DNA of 64,000 nucleotides, from positions 1-64,000 of the forward strand of contig JAIQZO010000023.1 in assembly GCA_021777055.1 (NCBI GenBank). Direction: 5' to 3'. Every line of letters begins with the position of its first letter. Positions within the stretch are counted from its first letter, which is position 1. Origin of the DNA: Candidatus Anammoxibacter sp. (GTDB taxonomy: Bacteria; Planctomycetota; Brocadiia; Brocadiales; Anammoxibacteraceae). The notes below the pieces were generated by a model. The model made no database searches, was not told where the DNA came from, and saw only the letters and a program-made list of their open reading frames with translations. Below are positions 10,461-19,759 of the stretch, in pieces. Both the position numbers and the translations under genes were made by a program.

Positions 10461-10719
10461 CTAGTTTTTAGAAAGGTTTCTTTTTATACCGTGCATTGTT
10501 AATCCTTTTGTAATGCGCAGTTACAGATTACTTGACAAGCTATCCTGATATCTTAAAATATCACATTTCATGTTTAGTTTCTATTTTTTTTATTTGCATC
10601 TTGATAAAATAATATAAATCAAAGTATTTGCCCGTATCCTCTATCTAAGATCAAATAACCAATATCAATTTTAGTTGGGTATTCGCATCTCTACGGGACA
10701 ATGAAATGATAATTCCACA

Positions 10720-11256
10720 ATGAAAAAAGAGCTTGGAATAGTTATTGTTTACACTGGAAACGGCAAGGGAAAAACCACCGCAGCAATGGGTATTGCATTT
10801 AGGGCAATGGGATACGGGATGAAAAGCGCAATGATACAGTTTATCAAAGGCGCAATGTGTTGCGGCGAACTGGAGAGTGCCACTATTGCAGCTCCCTATA
10901 TCACCCTATTTCCCATGGGAAAGGGATTTGTAAACATTGGTAAAAAGAAAATATCACACGAAGAACATACAAAAGCAGCTCAAGACGCACTGAAACTTGC
11001 CAGGGAGAAGATGTTGTCAGGCAAGTACCAGATTATCATTTGTGATGAGATCAACAATGCCGTAAAGCTTAACCTTATTAACGTTCAAGATGTATTAAAC
11101 CTGATAAGCTCAAAACCAGAACATGTTCACTTAATTCTCACAGGAAGGGACGGAGATAAGGCCATTATGGATGCCGCAGACCTGGTAACAGAGATGAAAG
11201 AGATCAAACACCCATTTCAGAATGGAATCACTGCCATTAAAGGTATAGATTTCTAG
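10720..11256 (+). CDS. cobO: Cob(I)alamin/cobyrinate adenosyltransferase
   Basis: A 178-residue CobA/CobO/BtuR-type corrinoid adenosyltransferase, which transfers adenosyl from ATP to reduced corrinoid. The P-loop TGNGKGKTT (residues 12-20) and IICDEINNAV (Walker-B-like, about 107-116) identify the family, and the length matches. No cobalamin riboswitch is evident in the 250 bases upstream. It stands alone between copies of the palindromic element. The choice between cobO and btuR naming depends on substrate and cannot be made here. Confidence 0.9.
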   Translation: MKKELGIVIVYTGNGKGKTTAAMGIAFRAMGYGMKSAMIQFIKGAMCCGELESATIAAPYITLFPMGKGFVNIGKKKISHEEHTKAAQDALKLAREKMLSGKYQIIICDEINNAVKLNLINVQDVLNLISSKPEHVHLILTGRDGDKAIMDAADLVTEMKEIKHPFQNGITAIKGIDF

Positions 11257-11278
11257 TAACATACGTATAGCCCATTAA

Positions 11279-11570
11279 AGTATTATTTGATAAAAACTTC
11301 TTTTTCTTAAAAGATTTTGTAGTTTTTATGGAATACTGAATACAGAATTCGGCAGGCAGAATAAAAGAAAACATGATTCGGGAGCTGAATACAAATTCAC
11401 AATTAATAACTCTATTGTAAAACAAGCCCAAATTGCATCACACATATGCTTACTAACATTACGTTCATAAAATGCCTAAAATGAACTAAAATTATAGAAA
11501 TTCAGCTGCACAAATCTATACTTTATTCTGAATTCTGTCTCCTGACTCCTGTATTCTGTATTTTGATCCT
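11279..11570. repeat. Dispersed palindromic element, copy 2
   Basis: Same block order as copy 1 (TGATAAAAACTTCTTTTTC, TTTTTATGGAATACTGAATAC, then CTTTATTCTGAATTCTG and CTGTATTCTGTATTTTG). An extra segment at about 11468-11500 (GCCTAAAATGAACTAAAATT) matches the element at the window's left end, so one repeat appears to have inserted in or recombined with another. Confidence 0.7.
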
Positions 11571-11631
11571 GCAATTAGATCATATTGATTTTTTGTATAC
11601 ATTTTAACTAAAATACGTTAGATTTACCAAA

Positions 11632-12417
11632 ATGTTATATCCCCATTTATCATTTAAGAGCTACATCGTTATATTTCTTGCTTGTTTCATATTTGTAAGC
11701 TGCAGTACAAATGATAATACTCAAAATAGTATAATAGTATTTGCCGCTGCAAGTCTTACAGACTCAGTGAATCAGATAAAAAGAGATTTTGAAAGAGAAA
11801 ATCCTGAACTAAATGTGCATGTAAACATTGGCAGTTCCGCACAATTGGCAAAACAGATAGTACTCGGTTCACCAGCAGACATCTTTTTGTCTGCAAATAT
11901 TAAATGGATGGATTATCTTGAAGAGAAAGAGTTTGTTACCCATGAAAACCGTTTCGCCATGCTTGGAAATAACCTTGCAGTTATAACTTCAACCAAAAAC
12001 GTTTATCCGGTAAACTCCCTTGCTGAACTGATAGATGATAAAATAAATTTTATTGCAATTGCGGATTACAATAGTGTTCCTGCGGGTATTTATGCAAAAT
12101 CTGCATTAGAAAAAGCCGGTATATGGCAAAATATTAAACCGAAACTGGTTCCTGGTAATGATGTGCGCATCGCAATGGCCTATGTGGAGCGTGGTGAAGC
12201 GGAATATGGTATTGTCTATATTACAGATACGCAAGTAGACAATGATGTCAAGGTCGCATTTGTCTTGCCGGACGAAATTCAACCGGATATTAGATACGCC
12301 TGCTGTATAACTGAAAATGCTCAGAATGTATCAGATGCAAGAAAATTAATCAATTACCTGAAAAGCGATGCAGCAAGAGAGGTATTTGAAAAGTACGGAT
12401 TTAAATGGACACATTGA
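11632..12417 (+). CDS. modA: Molybdate ABC transporter substrate-binding lipoprotein
   Basis: Periplasmic binding protein for molybdate or tungstate (261 residues). It has a lipoprotein signal peptide with the lipobox cysteine at C24 (FVSC). The family motif FAAASLTDSV and GSSAQLAKQI (about 70-79) with SPADIFLSA are typical of ModA. It is first of three genes in modABC order. modB begins within a few bases of its stop. Confidence 0.92.
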   Translation: MLYPHLSFKSYIVIFLACFIFVSCSTNDNTQNSIIVFAAASLTDSVNQIKRDFERENPELNVHVNIGSSAQLAKQIVLGSPADIFLSANIKWMDYLEEKEFVTHENRFAMLGNNLAVITSTKNVYPVNSLAELIDDKINFIAIADYNSVPAGIYAKSALEKAGIWQNIKPKLVPGNDVRIAMAYVERGEAEYGIVYITDTQVDNDVKVAFVLPDEIQPDIRYACCITENAQNVSDARKLINYLKSDAAREVFEKYGFKWTH

Positions 12418-12421
12418 TCAC

Positions 12422-13123
12422 GTGAACGAATGGCTTAAATTTTCATCAATAGAATGGCACGCAATACTCCTTTCCATTAAGGCTGCCTCAATTTCAACCA
12501 TTTGCAGCATTCCGTTCGGAATAGGTATTAGCTGGCTTCTATCCAAAAGCAGGCTCCCGGGAAAGGTATGGATTGAAAATCTTTTTACCATACCACTGGT
12601 CCTACCGCCCATAGTTACAGGATATTTTCTACTAGTATTGTTAGGCCAAAACGGTATTATCGGTGCATCTCTTTACAAATGGTTCGGACTGCAGATCGCG
12701 TTTACATGGAAAGGCGCGGCAGTTGCATCTGGAGTCGTCGCATTTCCTCTTATGATACAGACCATTAAGGTATCTATGGACAGTGTTGACCCCAAACTTG
12801 AGCGCGCAGCCCAACTCCTTAGAGCAAATCCATTACAGGTCTTCTTCAGCGTAACTCTCCCCCTATCGTACAGGGGAATTATTGCAGGATCAGTCCTTGC
12901 ATTTGCAAGGGCATTCGGCGAATTCGGAGCAACTATAATGCTTGCGGGCAACATATCTGAAAAGACACAGACAATCCCGTTGGCAATATTCAGTCTGTTT
13001 AATCAGGTTGACGGAGAACATAGCGCCCTTCGGCTGATAATCATATCGATTATTATATGCTACTTCAGCCTTATTGCTGCCTGCTGGTTTGGTAAACAGT
13101 GGAGAGTTGGGAAAAGCAGGTAA
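12422..13123 (+). CDS. modB: Molybdate ABC transporter permease
   Basis: Inner-membrane permease of the molybdate importer, with about five to six hydrophobic helices and the EAA-type loop around AAQLLRANPLQVFFSVTLP and AFGEFGATIMLAGN. I choose the GTG at 12422, four bases after the modA stop, which gives 233 residues, the usual ModB length. The in-frame ATG at 12368 would overlap modA by 50 bases and add an 18-residue hydrophilic extension. Translational coupling to modA is likely. Confidence 0.88.
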   Translation: MNEWLKFSSIEWHAILLSIKAASISTICSIPFGIGISWLLSKSRLPGKVWIENLFTIPLVLPPIVTGYFLLVLLGQNGIIGASLYKWFGLQIAFTWKGAAVASGVVAFPLMIQTIKVSMDSVDPKLERAAQLLRANPLQVFFSVTLPLSYRGIIAGSVLAFARAFGEFGATIMLAGNISEKTQTIPLAIFSLFNQVDGEHSALRLIIISIIICYFSLIAACWFGKQWRVGKSR

Positions 13124-13128
13124 ATAAA

Positions 13129-14202
13129 ATGAGACAGATATACATAAATTGTCAAAAAAGGTTTCCGAGGTTCACTTTGAACGTTAATCTCTCCATCGCA
13201 CCATCCTTTACCGCAATCTTCGGGTTATCCGGCTCTGGTAAAACAACACTTTTAAACCTCATTTCAGGTATTACAAGAGTTGACGCAGGTAAGATCATTT
13301 GGGACGGTCAGACCATCTCGGACAAAGAGAACAAAGTACACATTCCTGCTCACAAAAGAGATATCGGTTATATATTTCAAGATACCAGACTTTTCCCCCA
13401 TAAAACCATTCTGTCAAATCTACAGTACGGATTAAAGTACACACCGGAAGATAAAAAAAGATTTACCATGGGAGAAGTTACCGAAGTACTGGGACTAAAA
13501 CCTTTTCTTCAAAGAAGCCCTGAAACACTTTCTGGTGGTGAACGACAGAGAGTGGCACTGGGCATGGCGCTCCTTGCATCACCAAGCCTTTTATTACTGG
13601 ATGAACCGCTTACTGCCTTGGATAGAAAGACAAAACTACGATTCTTAAGTTACCTAGGAGAGATACACAAAACATTTAACCTGCCCATTCTTTACGTATC
13701 CCATGATGTAACCGCAATCATAAACTTTGCAAAAGATGCAGTAGTCATGGAATCCGGATCGGTAACCGCATATGATGAAACACGCAACGTGCTACTGAAC
13801 AACACAAAGAAAATGATTGCCGGCGATGTGGAAAACATCTTCCATGCAATGGTAACAGAACGTAACAGCGAAAACGGGTTGGCAAAACTGGACACTAGTA
13901 AGTTTTCATTGACTGTACCGGACGATAGTTGGGAAATCGGTACAAACGTCATGGTAGAGATACCATCCTCAGAAATTATTCTTGCCACAAGAAAACCGGA
14001 AGGTCTAAGCGCAAGAAACATAATCAAGGGAAACATTACTTCAATTTACATTGCAGGTAAAAGATGTCTAGTTGACATTAACATCGGCCAACGTATAACT
14101 GCAGAAATTCTTCCTCAAACAAAGAGAGAATTGGGGCTGGAAAACGGTACTGAAATCTATGTTATTATCAAAGCAAAGTGCGTGCACCTTATGAACGATT
14201 AG
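13129..14202 (+). CDS. modC: Molybdate ABC transporter ATP-binding protein
   Basis: ATPase of the molybdate importer (357 residues from the ATG at 13129, six bases after the modB stop; an upstream in-frame ATG at 13099 would overlap modB). Walker A GLSGSGKTT is at 32-40, the ABC signature LSGGERQ at 134-140 and Walker B LLLLDEP at 154-160. The last 70 residues form a MOP/TOBE domain (from about GLSARNIIKGNI), which binds molybdate in ModC proteins. It completes the modABC operon. Confidence 0.92.
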   Translation: MRQIYINCQKRFPRFTLNVNLSIAPSFTAIFGLSGSGKTTLLNLISGITRVDAGKIIWDGQTISDKENKVHIPAHKRDIGYIFQDTRLFPHKTILSNLQYGLKYTPEDKKRFTMGEVTEVLGLKPFLQRSPETLSGGERQRVALGMALLASPSLLLLDEPLTALDRKTKLRFLSYLGEIHKTFNLPILYVSHDVTAIINFAKDAVVMESGSVTAYDETRNVLLNNTKKMIAGDVENIFHAMVTERNSENGLAKLDTSKFSLTVPDDSWEIGTNVMVEIPSSEIILATRKPEGLSARNIIKGNITSIYIAGKRCLVDINIGQRITAEILPQTKRELGLENGTEIYVIIKAKCVHLMND

Positions 14203-14220
14203 TTGAAACAGTTCTAATCT

Positions 14221-14460
14221 ATTTACTATTTTGTAGTTTTTATGAAATACAAAATTCAGGAACCAGGAGTCAGTACAACAAAAAAACAAAAGTTGAAAAA
14301 CAGATATAATTTGTATGCATTTTCATTAATCAACATAGTGTAATAACTACAAATCTATGCTTTATTCTGGATTCTATCGCAAGAATTCTATGTTCCAAAT
14401 ATAGTTGCGGCTTTGCCGCTTTATAGTATTACACTGTAAAACTTGTTTTTTTAGAAAAAA
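14221..14460. repeat. Dispersed palindromic element, copy 3
   Basis: Begins at the TTTGTAGTTTTTATGAAATAC block and ends in GTTGCGGCTTTGCCGCTTTA and GTATTACACTGTAAAAC. The central arms CAGGAACCAGGAGTCAG and TTTATTCTGGATTCTA are diverged. Confidence 0.65.
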
Positions 14461-14624
14461 ATTTTACCGTGCATTGTTAAATTATTTGAAACGGTATAGT
14501 TACTGGATGCTTGATCCTAGAAGCTAGATAATTTATTGTGCTATCTTAAAATGTTATATCTTAGATTGAGTTTGCCTCTTTTTCATTTTACATCTTAAAA
14601 AAAGCTAGAAACCTAACTGATTGC

Positions 14625-14700
14625 CAGAATCTAGTATCTGGAGTCTTGTATTTTGGTTGCGGCTTTGCCGCTTTATGTTATACACTTTGTAAGAAAACAT
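14625..14700. repeat. Right-end fragment of the palindromic element
   Basis: Only the right terminus is present (TGGAGTCTTGTATTTTGG, then TTGCGGCTTTGCCGCTTTA and a TTATACACTTTGTAAGAAAA-like end). This is about 165 bases after copy 3. The remaining spacer up to the gene at 14819 shows nothing else. Confidence 0.55.
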
Positions 14701-14818
14701 AGTTTTTAATAAATGGAGAATTATACCGTTATTTATAAACATCTAGTTTTCATATTATTATCAACTTCTCAATTACTGTTTGGGAACAAATATAAAATAC
14801 AACCAATAGGAGATATAC

Positions 14819-15472
14819 ATGAAAGTACTCGGTGTATCAGGCTCACCAATAAAAAACAGCAATACAGATAGAGCATTAAGACTTGCGTTAGAATCCACTG
14901 GCCTTGAAACAGAATTCATCAAGCTCAAAGATTACACTATTGCTCCGTGCCAAGCCTGTTTGGGCTGCATAAAAACGAATAGATGTGTCATTGATGACGA
15001 TGGGATCATGTTAGCAGAGAAGGCCAAGGATGCAGACGCGCTAATCATTGCAGGATTTACCCCATATTCAACTTTAGATGCGAGAACCAAAGCGTTTATT
15101 GAACGTCTTTACCAACTTCGGCACACCCATGGATATCTGGCCGGAAAACCAGGTGGTGCCATTATCACCTATGCGGTTCCTACCGACAATGAGATGATGC
15201 CACCCGCAAGTGATTTTGGAGTTAACGCGATTAAGTTTTTCATGATGGAAGAAGGTATGGAGTTTGTGGGAGACGTAAGGGTAGAGGGCAATGTTCCTTG
15301 CATTAAATGTGGGGATGGTGACGAATGTAAAATGTCCGGCATTAAAATGTTATATGGTCCAGATGCAACCGTTTCTACTGTTGGTGTGGGAGCATTTGAA
15401 GAGCAACCAGCTGCCGTTGATGCGGCTGTTAAATTAGGAAAAGACATTGCTGACAAGCTGAAATCAAAATAA
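14819..15472 (+). CDS. Flavodoxin-like NAD(P)H reductase family protein
   Basis: A 217-residue flavodoxin-fold protein of the NADPH-dependent FMN reductase / iron-sulfur flavoprotein group. The FMN phosphate loop is VSGSPIKNSNT (residues 6-16). CQACLGCIKTNRC (about 45-57) resembles the compact cysteine motif of iron-sulfur flavoproteins, although only three or four cysteines are present; CIKCGDGDEC near 162 adds more. The ribosome binding site AGGAGA is 7-8 bases before the ATG. The electron partner is unknown. It is monocistronic. Confidence 0.8.
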   Translation: MKVLGVSGSPIKNSNTDRALRLALESTGLETEFIKLKDYTIAPCQACLGCIKTNRCVIDDDGIMLAEKAKDADALIIAGFTPYSTLDARTKAFIERLYQLRHTHGYLAGKPGGAIITYAVPTDNEMMPPASDFGVNAIKFFMMEEGMEFVGDVRVEGNVPCIKCGDGDECKMSGIKMLYGPDATVSTVGVGAFEEQPAAVDAAVKLGKDIADKLKSK

Positions 15473-15889
15473 CAACTCCCAACCAAGCTACAGAAGACCG
15501 CAAGAAGCGCTGTTATTTTCAGCTAGTATACAAGTATGGCGGCTTAGTATGACCGTCATTAACATCTACTTTGGTAAATTTTTGCATAACCAAAAAAACA
15601 AAGCCGCTTTACCAAAATCCAATAATGAAATTCTCAAACAATTGATACAGAAAATTACAAAATGGAAAAGAAAAGCGATTTACTTGATATTAAGTTGAGA
15701 TATTCAGAACGGATTATCTACTTGTTAATTAAATAAGTAAACCACCAGCTATGCTGGTGTAACTAAATAAGGTTATGCCGAGTAAACATCAAATTCGAAA
15801 TCGTAATTTTAAACCACCCATAACAATGTGTAAGCAATTTGGGATTAAGCTATATATCCACTGGACGTCAAAATCTAATTCTTAAAAGA
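15473..15889. other. Spacer with a small hairpin
   Basis: About 415 bases between convergent genes. A short hairpin (CACCAGC at 15743-15749 with GCTGGTG at 15753-15759) is the only structure seen. It has no T-run. No ORF with supporting signals. Confidence 0.5.
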
Positions 15890-17119
15890 TCACACCCTCT
15901 CATAAGGATTAAAGAGTTTTTTGTACTCCTCCTGAACATACCGATCAGTCATCCCTGCAATATAATCGCAAACCGTTTGATACAATCCTATCTCTGGAAT
16001 CTTATTCTGGAAATCTGGTGGAAGCTGAAGTGGATTACCAATAAATGATCTAAACAACTCCTCTATAAACCGTTTGGCCTTATCCGCCATCCTTGTCACA
16101 CGGTAATGTTTATATACATTCATCGTTAGGAATTTCTGAAGTTCCATCTTCTGGCGCGCCACTTTTGGAGAAAATGAGAATGTCCATCTCTTTGCCTTAC
16201 GAACATCATCCACGGTCACAATACCACATCTCTTAATCATCGAAGATGTCGTTTTTATAAGGTCAGTGGCTTCCATATCAATTAGAAATTTTATGGTCTG
16301 TGCAATCCTTATATCATCGCTGCAATTATCAAAACTTTTATATTGCTCTTTTACCTTTTTTGCGGCAAAACGCCATAACTCCACATCCATCAGATCCTTT
16401 TCGTTAATTATTCCTGCCTTAAGACCGTCATCTATATCATGATTATCATATGCAATAGAATCCGCAACATCTACAAGTTGAGCTTCCAACAAAGGTTGAT
16501 CGTTTTTATCAAACCGACTGAATATATCGTTAATCAGGAGCTGTTTCTGCTCAGCCTCCTCACCTACTTTTTCCTGCTTATTATCCAGATCATTATGATT
16601 GTCCGGATTATATCCATGTTTTAGTATGGACTCTTTAATCTCCCATGACAAATTAAGGCCGGTAAACGAAGGGTACCTGTGCTCAAGCTGGTCAACAACC
16701 CGCAGCGCGTGAAAATTGTGATCAAACCCTCCATGATCAACCATCAGTTCTTTGAGTGCTTCCTCACCGGAATGGCCAAAAGGTGTATGTCCCAGATCGT
16801 GGCTTAATGCAATTGCCTCTGTCAAATCTTCATTTAGATTCAAGGCCCTGGCAATGGACCGCGCTATCTGCGTCACCTCCATCGTATGGGTAAGCCTTGT
16901 ACGATAGTAATCCCCTTCATGGTTAACAAATACCTGGGTCTTATACTCAAGACGTCTGAAGGCCGTGCAATGGATTACTCTGTCCCTATCACGTTGAAAC
17001 GTACTCCTGTATGGATGCTCCTTCTCCTTAAACTTACGCCCCTTTGAATGGCAGCTCTTCATGGCAAATGTAGCTAACCCGAGATTTTCTCTCTTTTCTA
17101 TATCTTTTCTGGAAAACAT
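15890..17119 (-). CDS. dgt: dGTP triphosphohydrolase-like HD-domain protein
   Basis: A 409-residue deoxynucleoside triphosphate triphosphohydrolase-like protein (cluster 2 type), which hydrolyses dNTPs to nucleoside plus tripolyphosphate in known members. The metal-binding HD motif lies in LSHDLGHTPFGHSGEE (H107, D108), with an upstream metal histidine in RLTHTMEV (H78) and a C-terminal metal aspartate expected in DSIAYDNHDIDDG (about 222-234). The N-terminal FQRDRDRVIH is conserved in the family. Substrate preference is not visible from sequence. Confidence 0.87.
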   Translation of the reverse strand: MFSRKDIEKRENLGLATFAMKSCHSKGRKFKEKEHPYRSTFQRDRDRVIHCTAFRRLEYKTQVFVNHEGDYYRTRLTHTMEVTQIARSIARALNLNEDLTEAIALSHDLGHTPFGHSGEEALKELMVDHGGFDHNFHALRVVDQLEHRYPSFTGLNLSWEIKESILKHGYNPDNHNDLDNKQEKVGEEAEQKQLLINDIFSRFDKNDQPLLEAQLVDVADSIAYDNHDIDDGLKAGIINEKDLMDVELWRFAAKKVKEQYKSFDNCSDDIRIAQTIKFLIDMEATDLIKTTSSMIKRCGIVTVDDVRKAKRWTFSFSPKVARQKMELQKFLTMNVYKHYRVTRMADKAKRFIEELFRSFIGNPLQLPPDFQNKIPEIGLYQTVCDYIAGMTDRYVQEEYKKLFNPYERV

Positions 17120-17129
17120 ACCTTTCCTT

Positions 17130-17370
17130 TTATAGTATTACTTTATAAAAACTTCTTTTTCTTAAAGATTTAGCAATTTTTATGGAATAGAGAATACAGA
17201 AAACAGAAGTCAGAATAATAGAAAACATGATTCAGAAAGTACATACTAATTTACAATAAATGACATAGTAAAAAATATATAACTTATCAGCTTTATTCTG
17301 ACGCCTGTTTCCTGACTCCTCTATTCTCAATTTTGGTTGCGGCTTCGCCGCATTACGGTATAAGCCATCT
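17130..17370. repeat. Dispersed palindromic element, copy 4
   Basis: Starts TATAGTATTACTTTATAAAA directly upstream of the dgt-like gene. It then has CTTCTTTTTCTTAAAGATTT, TTTTTATGGAATAGAGAATAC and AAAACATGATTCAGAAAGTA. It ends at GGTTGCGGCTTCGCCGCATT. It fills nearly all of the space between the dgt-like and HIT genes and so may include their promoters. Confidence 0.7.
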
Positions 17371-17396
17371 TAAGAAATTAGATTTTTGAAACAATA

Positions 17397-17897
17397 TCAC
17401 ATCCCATACATGGAATCCATCCCGCATTTAATCCTTTTATAGACGTCATTCAGTGCCATGGATATAACCCTTGCATCAGACGTAACGCTCATAAAGTTAA
17501 CATCACCAACCCAACGGGGCACTATATGCATATGAAAGTGACCTTTTATACCTGCACCAGCAGCCTTACCAAAATTTGCACCAATATTAAAACCCTCAGG
17601 AGTCATCTCTTTCTTTAAAACTGCCTGAGCTCTTCCGATCATAGTCATAAACTCCACCATGCTATCCGGAGACATACTCGAAATATCATCCGTATGCTCA
17701 TTGGGACAAACCATTACATGACCACCGCTATATGGATATTTATTTAATATGCAAAAGCATGTCTGTCCCCTGTACACCAAAAGATTCTTCTCATCTTCTT
17801 CGACAGAATCCTTGACAGCATGACAAAAAACACATCCCCGATCTTTGTGATCTGTAAGTATGTACGCAGACCGCCATGGCGCCCATAAGTTTTCCAT
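17397..17897 (-). CDS. HIT-family nucleotide hydrolase/transferase
   Basis: A 166-residue histidine-triad protein with the catalytic motif HFHMHIVPRW (H120, H122, H124). The N-terminal LWAPWRSAYI and CxxC (C22, C25) are typical of the HIT branch related to Ap4A phosphorylase and actinobacterial HIT proteins. Such enzymes act on dinucleoside polyphosphates or AMP-linked substrates. The true substrate is not determined. It stands between two copies of the palindromic element. Confidence 0.87.
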   Translation of the reverse strand: MENLWAPWRSAYILTDHKDRGCVFCHAVKDSVEEDEKNLLVYRGQTCFCILNKYPYSGGHVMVCPNEHTDDISSMSPDSMVEFMTMIGRAQAVLKKEMTPEGFNIGANFGKAAGAGIKGHFHMHIVPRWVGDVNFMSVTSDARVISMALNDVYKRIKCGMDSMYGM

Positions 17898-17994
17898 AAT
17901 AATCTACACCATTCGGATTTACGATTTAAGATTAAAGATTAAAGATTTAAACAGCAGAAAGCAGATGGTATACAGCAATACTAATGTTCTACTT

Positions 17995-18210
17995 TGGAAT
18001 ACAGAATTCAGGAGTCAGAATTCAGAATAAGGCATAGAATAGAAAACATGATTTAGGAAAGGCATATCAACCTTACGATTAAAAACATGGTAAAATGATT
18101 ACGACCCAACGATTTATTCTGAATTCTGACTCCTGAATTCTGTATTCCATATTCCATAAAAACTACAAAATCTTAAAAAAAGGAGTTTTTATAAAGTAAT
18201 ACTATTACGG
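17995..18210. repeat. Dispersed palindromic element, copy 5 (inverted)
   Basis: Opposite orientation to copies 1-4. It shows the clearest internal palindrome: GAATACAGAATTCAGGAGTC near 17998 pairs with GACTCCTGAATTCTGTATTC near 18128-18150. It ends in TTTATAAAGTAATACTA. Confidence 0.75.
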
Positions 18211-18255
18211 AGTGTAAAGTTTGTCTTACAGATAAAGAGATGATGTGGCGCTATG

Positions 18256-19092
18256 TCAATTTGGCAAATAGTTTAGCGGATTAACAGGTTTATCATTAAC
18301 AAACACCTTAAAATGTAGCTTAACCCTCTTAGCGGAACCTGTACTTCCAGCTTTGGCAATGACCTGCCCTCTCTTAACGTATGTCCCTTTATTAACAAAA
18401 ATCTTGGAGTTATGTGCATACCAGGTATGTGTCCCGTTACCATGTCCTATTACCACCACCTTGCCCCATCCATCACGACCGTTATTAACAACAATAACAC
18501 TTCCGTCTTTTGCGGCAAGGACATCATCATTCGAAGAAGCCTCTATATCAATTCCCGTACTCTTACTTCCATTGACATATGATCCGTAAGAGGACAACAC
18601 CCTTCTCCTTAGCGGCCAGATAAAACCTCTGGGAGAAGCCGGCCGGTTATAAATTCTTTTATTCTGAGGTGTATATACTGTAAACTGCGCTGTATTTGTA
18701 TTTTGCGGTGTTCGCTTATTGTATTGCGGTACCTTTTTACTCTGCGACTTAGACTTGTTATACTGCGGTACTTTTTTATTCTGCGGTTTAGATTTGTCGT
18801 ACTTATGAATAACCGCTGAAGAAGGAATGTACAGTACTTTGCCTGTTGAAAGATTTCGCACATCCGGAATACGGTTTATGCGTACAAGCGTATCTGGTGT
18901 TGTGCCGAACTGCTGAGAAATTTTCCAAATTGTATCACCATGCCTTACAGTGTATTTGGTAAATTGTCGGCTAATAGAGGCATCAACTTTACTCTTTTGT
19001 ATATTTTGATCATTGGATGAGCATCCAAAAAAGCCAATCACAAAAGAGAGGATTATTATGTGGAATGGAAACTTACGAAGGTTAATCTTCAT
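18256..19092 (-). CDS. LysM/M23 lipoprotein, NlpD-like
   Basis: A 278-residue lipoprotein with lipobox FFGC (C24) and a LysM domain (about 47-92, from YTVRHGDTIWKISQQFGTT). A low-complexity linker follows with tandem KVPQYNKS-type repeats (about 100-145). The C-terminal M23 domain starts at STGIDIEAS. The first zinc histidine expected before GID is a serine, and the usual HLHF is KLHFKV, so the site is degenerate, as in NlpD/EnvC amidase activators. A role in activating cell-wall amidases at division or envelope remodelling is therefore more likely than direct peptidase activity; this is inference from family knowledge. Confidence 0.83.
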   Translation of the reverse strand: MKINLRKFPFHIIILSFVIGFFGCSSNDQNIQKSKVDASISRQFTKYTVRHGDTIWKISQQFGTTPDTLVRINRIPDVRNLSTGKVLYIPSSAVIHKYDKSKPQNKKVPQYNKSKSQSKKVPQYNKRTPQNTNTAQFTVYTPQNKRIYNRPASPRGFIWPLRRRVLSSYGSYVNGSKSTGIDIEASSNDDVLAAKDGSVIVVNNGRDGWGKVVVIGHGNGTHTWYAHNSKIFVNKGTYVKRGQVIAKAGSTGSAKRVKLHFKVFVNDKPVNPLNYLPN

Positions 19093-19163
19093 TAATTATA
19101 TATATTATAACGCAAATGGATTAAATATGCAGGGCTTCCGAGTTCTATTAGGAAAAATAAAAA

Positions 19164-19235
19164 AGCGGGCGATGGGGATCGAACCCACGGCATTCTGCTT
19201 GGGAAGCAGATGCTCTACCACTGAGCTACGCCCGC
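19164..19235 (-). tRNA. tRNA-Gly (CCC)
   Basis: On the minus strand a 72-base cloverleaf folds: acceptor GCGGGCG/CGCCCGC, D arm GCTC/GAGC, anticodon stem TCTGC/GCAGA with loop TTCCCAA (anticodon CCC), and T arm GTGGG/CCCAT with loop TTCGATC. The discriminator is T. CCA is not encoded. Confidence 0.93.
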
Positions 19236-19424
19236 GCAAAACGACTTATGACTTTTCAAGTCCAATCATTGTTAACGTTTCTCCAAACTCGAATTGAATA
19301 TAATATAATCTAAAAAAAGTCAAACTTTCAATAAAATACTACATAACAGCCGTTGCGTCAAGTTTAAACATCTGTTAAAAAGAGATGTAATATTATCAAT
19401 GTGATCAAATATGGATCATTCTCA

Positions 19425-19566
19425 CCGCTATTTTTTGATTTTATTCAATCGTCAGTTCATCTATCTAGCTAAAGCTACACCTGTAGGACCGATGAATCAT
19501 AGCCATAAAAATCTAACCAAAACCTAAATCACTAGCAGTCAAATCCTTGATCACTTTAAGTATACA
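19425..19566. repeat. Dispersed repeat, copy B
   Basis: Full-length diverged match to 5786-5927, in the same orientation. It sits in the spacer between tRNA-Gly and the subtilase gene. No ORF. Confidence 0.6.
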
Positions 19567-19695
19567 AACAAGGAAGTTTAGTAATTCTAGATTGGAGATT
19601 TTCAAATGACTACCCAAACCTAGAAAAAGGTGCAACCTTATCTTTTCAACTCATTTGTACTTCAGTAGTTCAAGCAACTTACGCTCAATAAAAAA

Positions 19696-19735
19696 AGGCC
19701 ACATGCCAGATTTTTTACCATCCGGTACGTGGCCT
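19696..19735 (-). terminator. GGCCAC-type hairpin after the subtilase gene
   Basis: AGGCCAC (19696-19702) pairs with GTGGCCT (19729-19735). The loop contains GCCAGA and TCCGGT. On the minus strand a run of T follows. It is a member of the hairpin family found also at 22683, 27236, 34181, 39397, 39518 and 40588. Confidence 0.8.
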
Positions 19736-19759
19736 AAATTTTATTTAAATATTAAATAA

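Noticed and set aside
10461..10719. Cobalamin riboswitch upstream of cobO
   Set aside because: I looked for the conserved B12-box and found none. The space is mostly dispersed repeat and AT-rich sequence.
12368..12421. ATG start of modB at 12368
   Set aside because: It would overlap modA by 50 bases and add an atypical hydrophilic N-terminus. The GTG at 12422 gives the family length.
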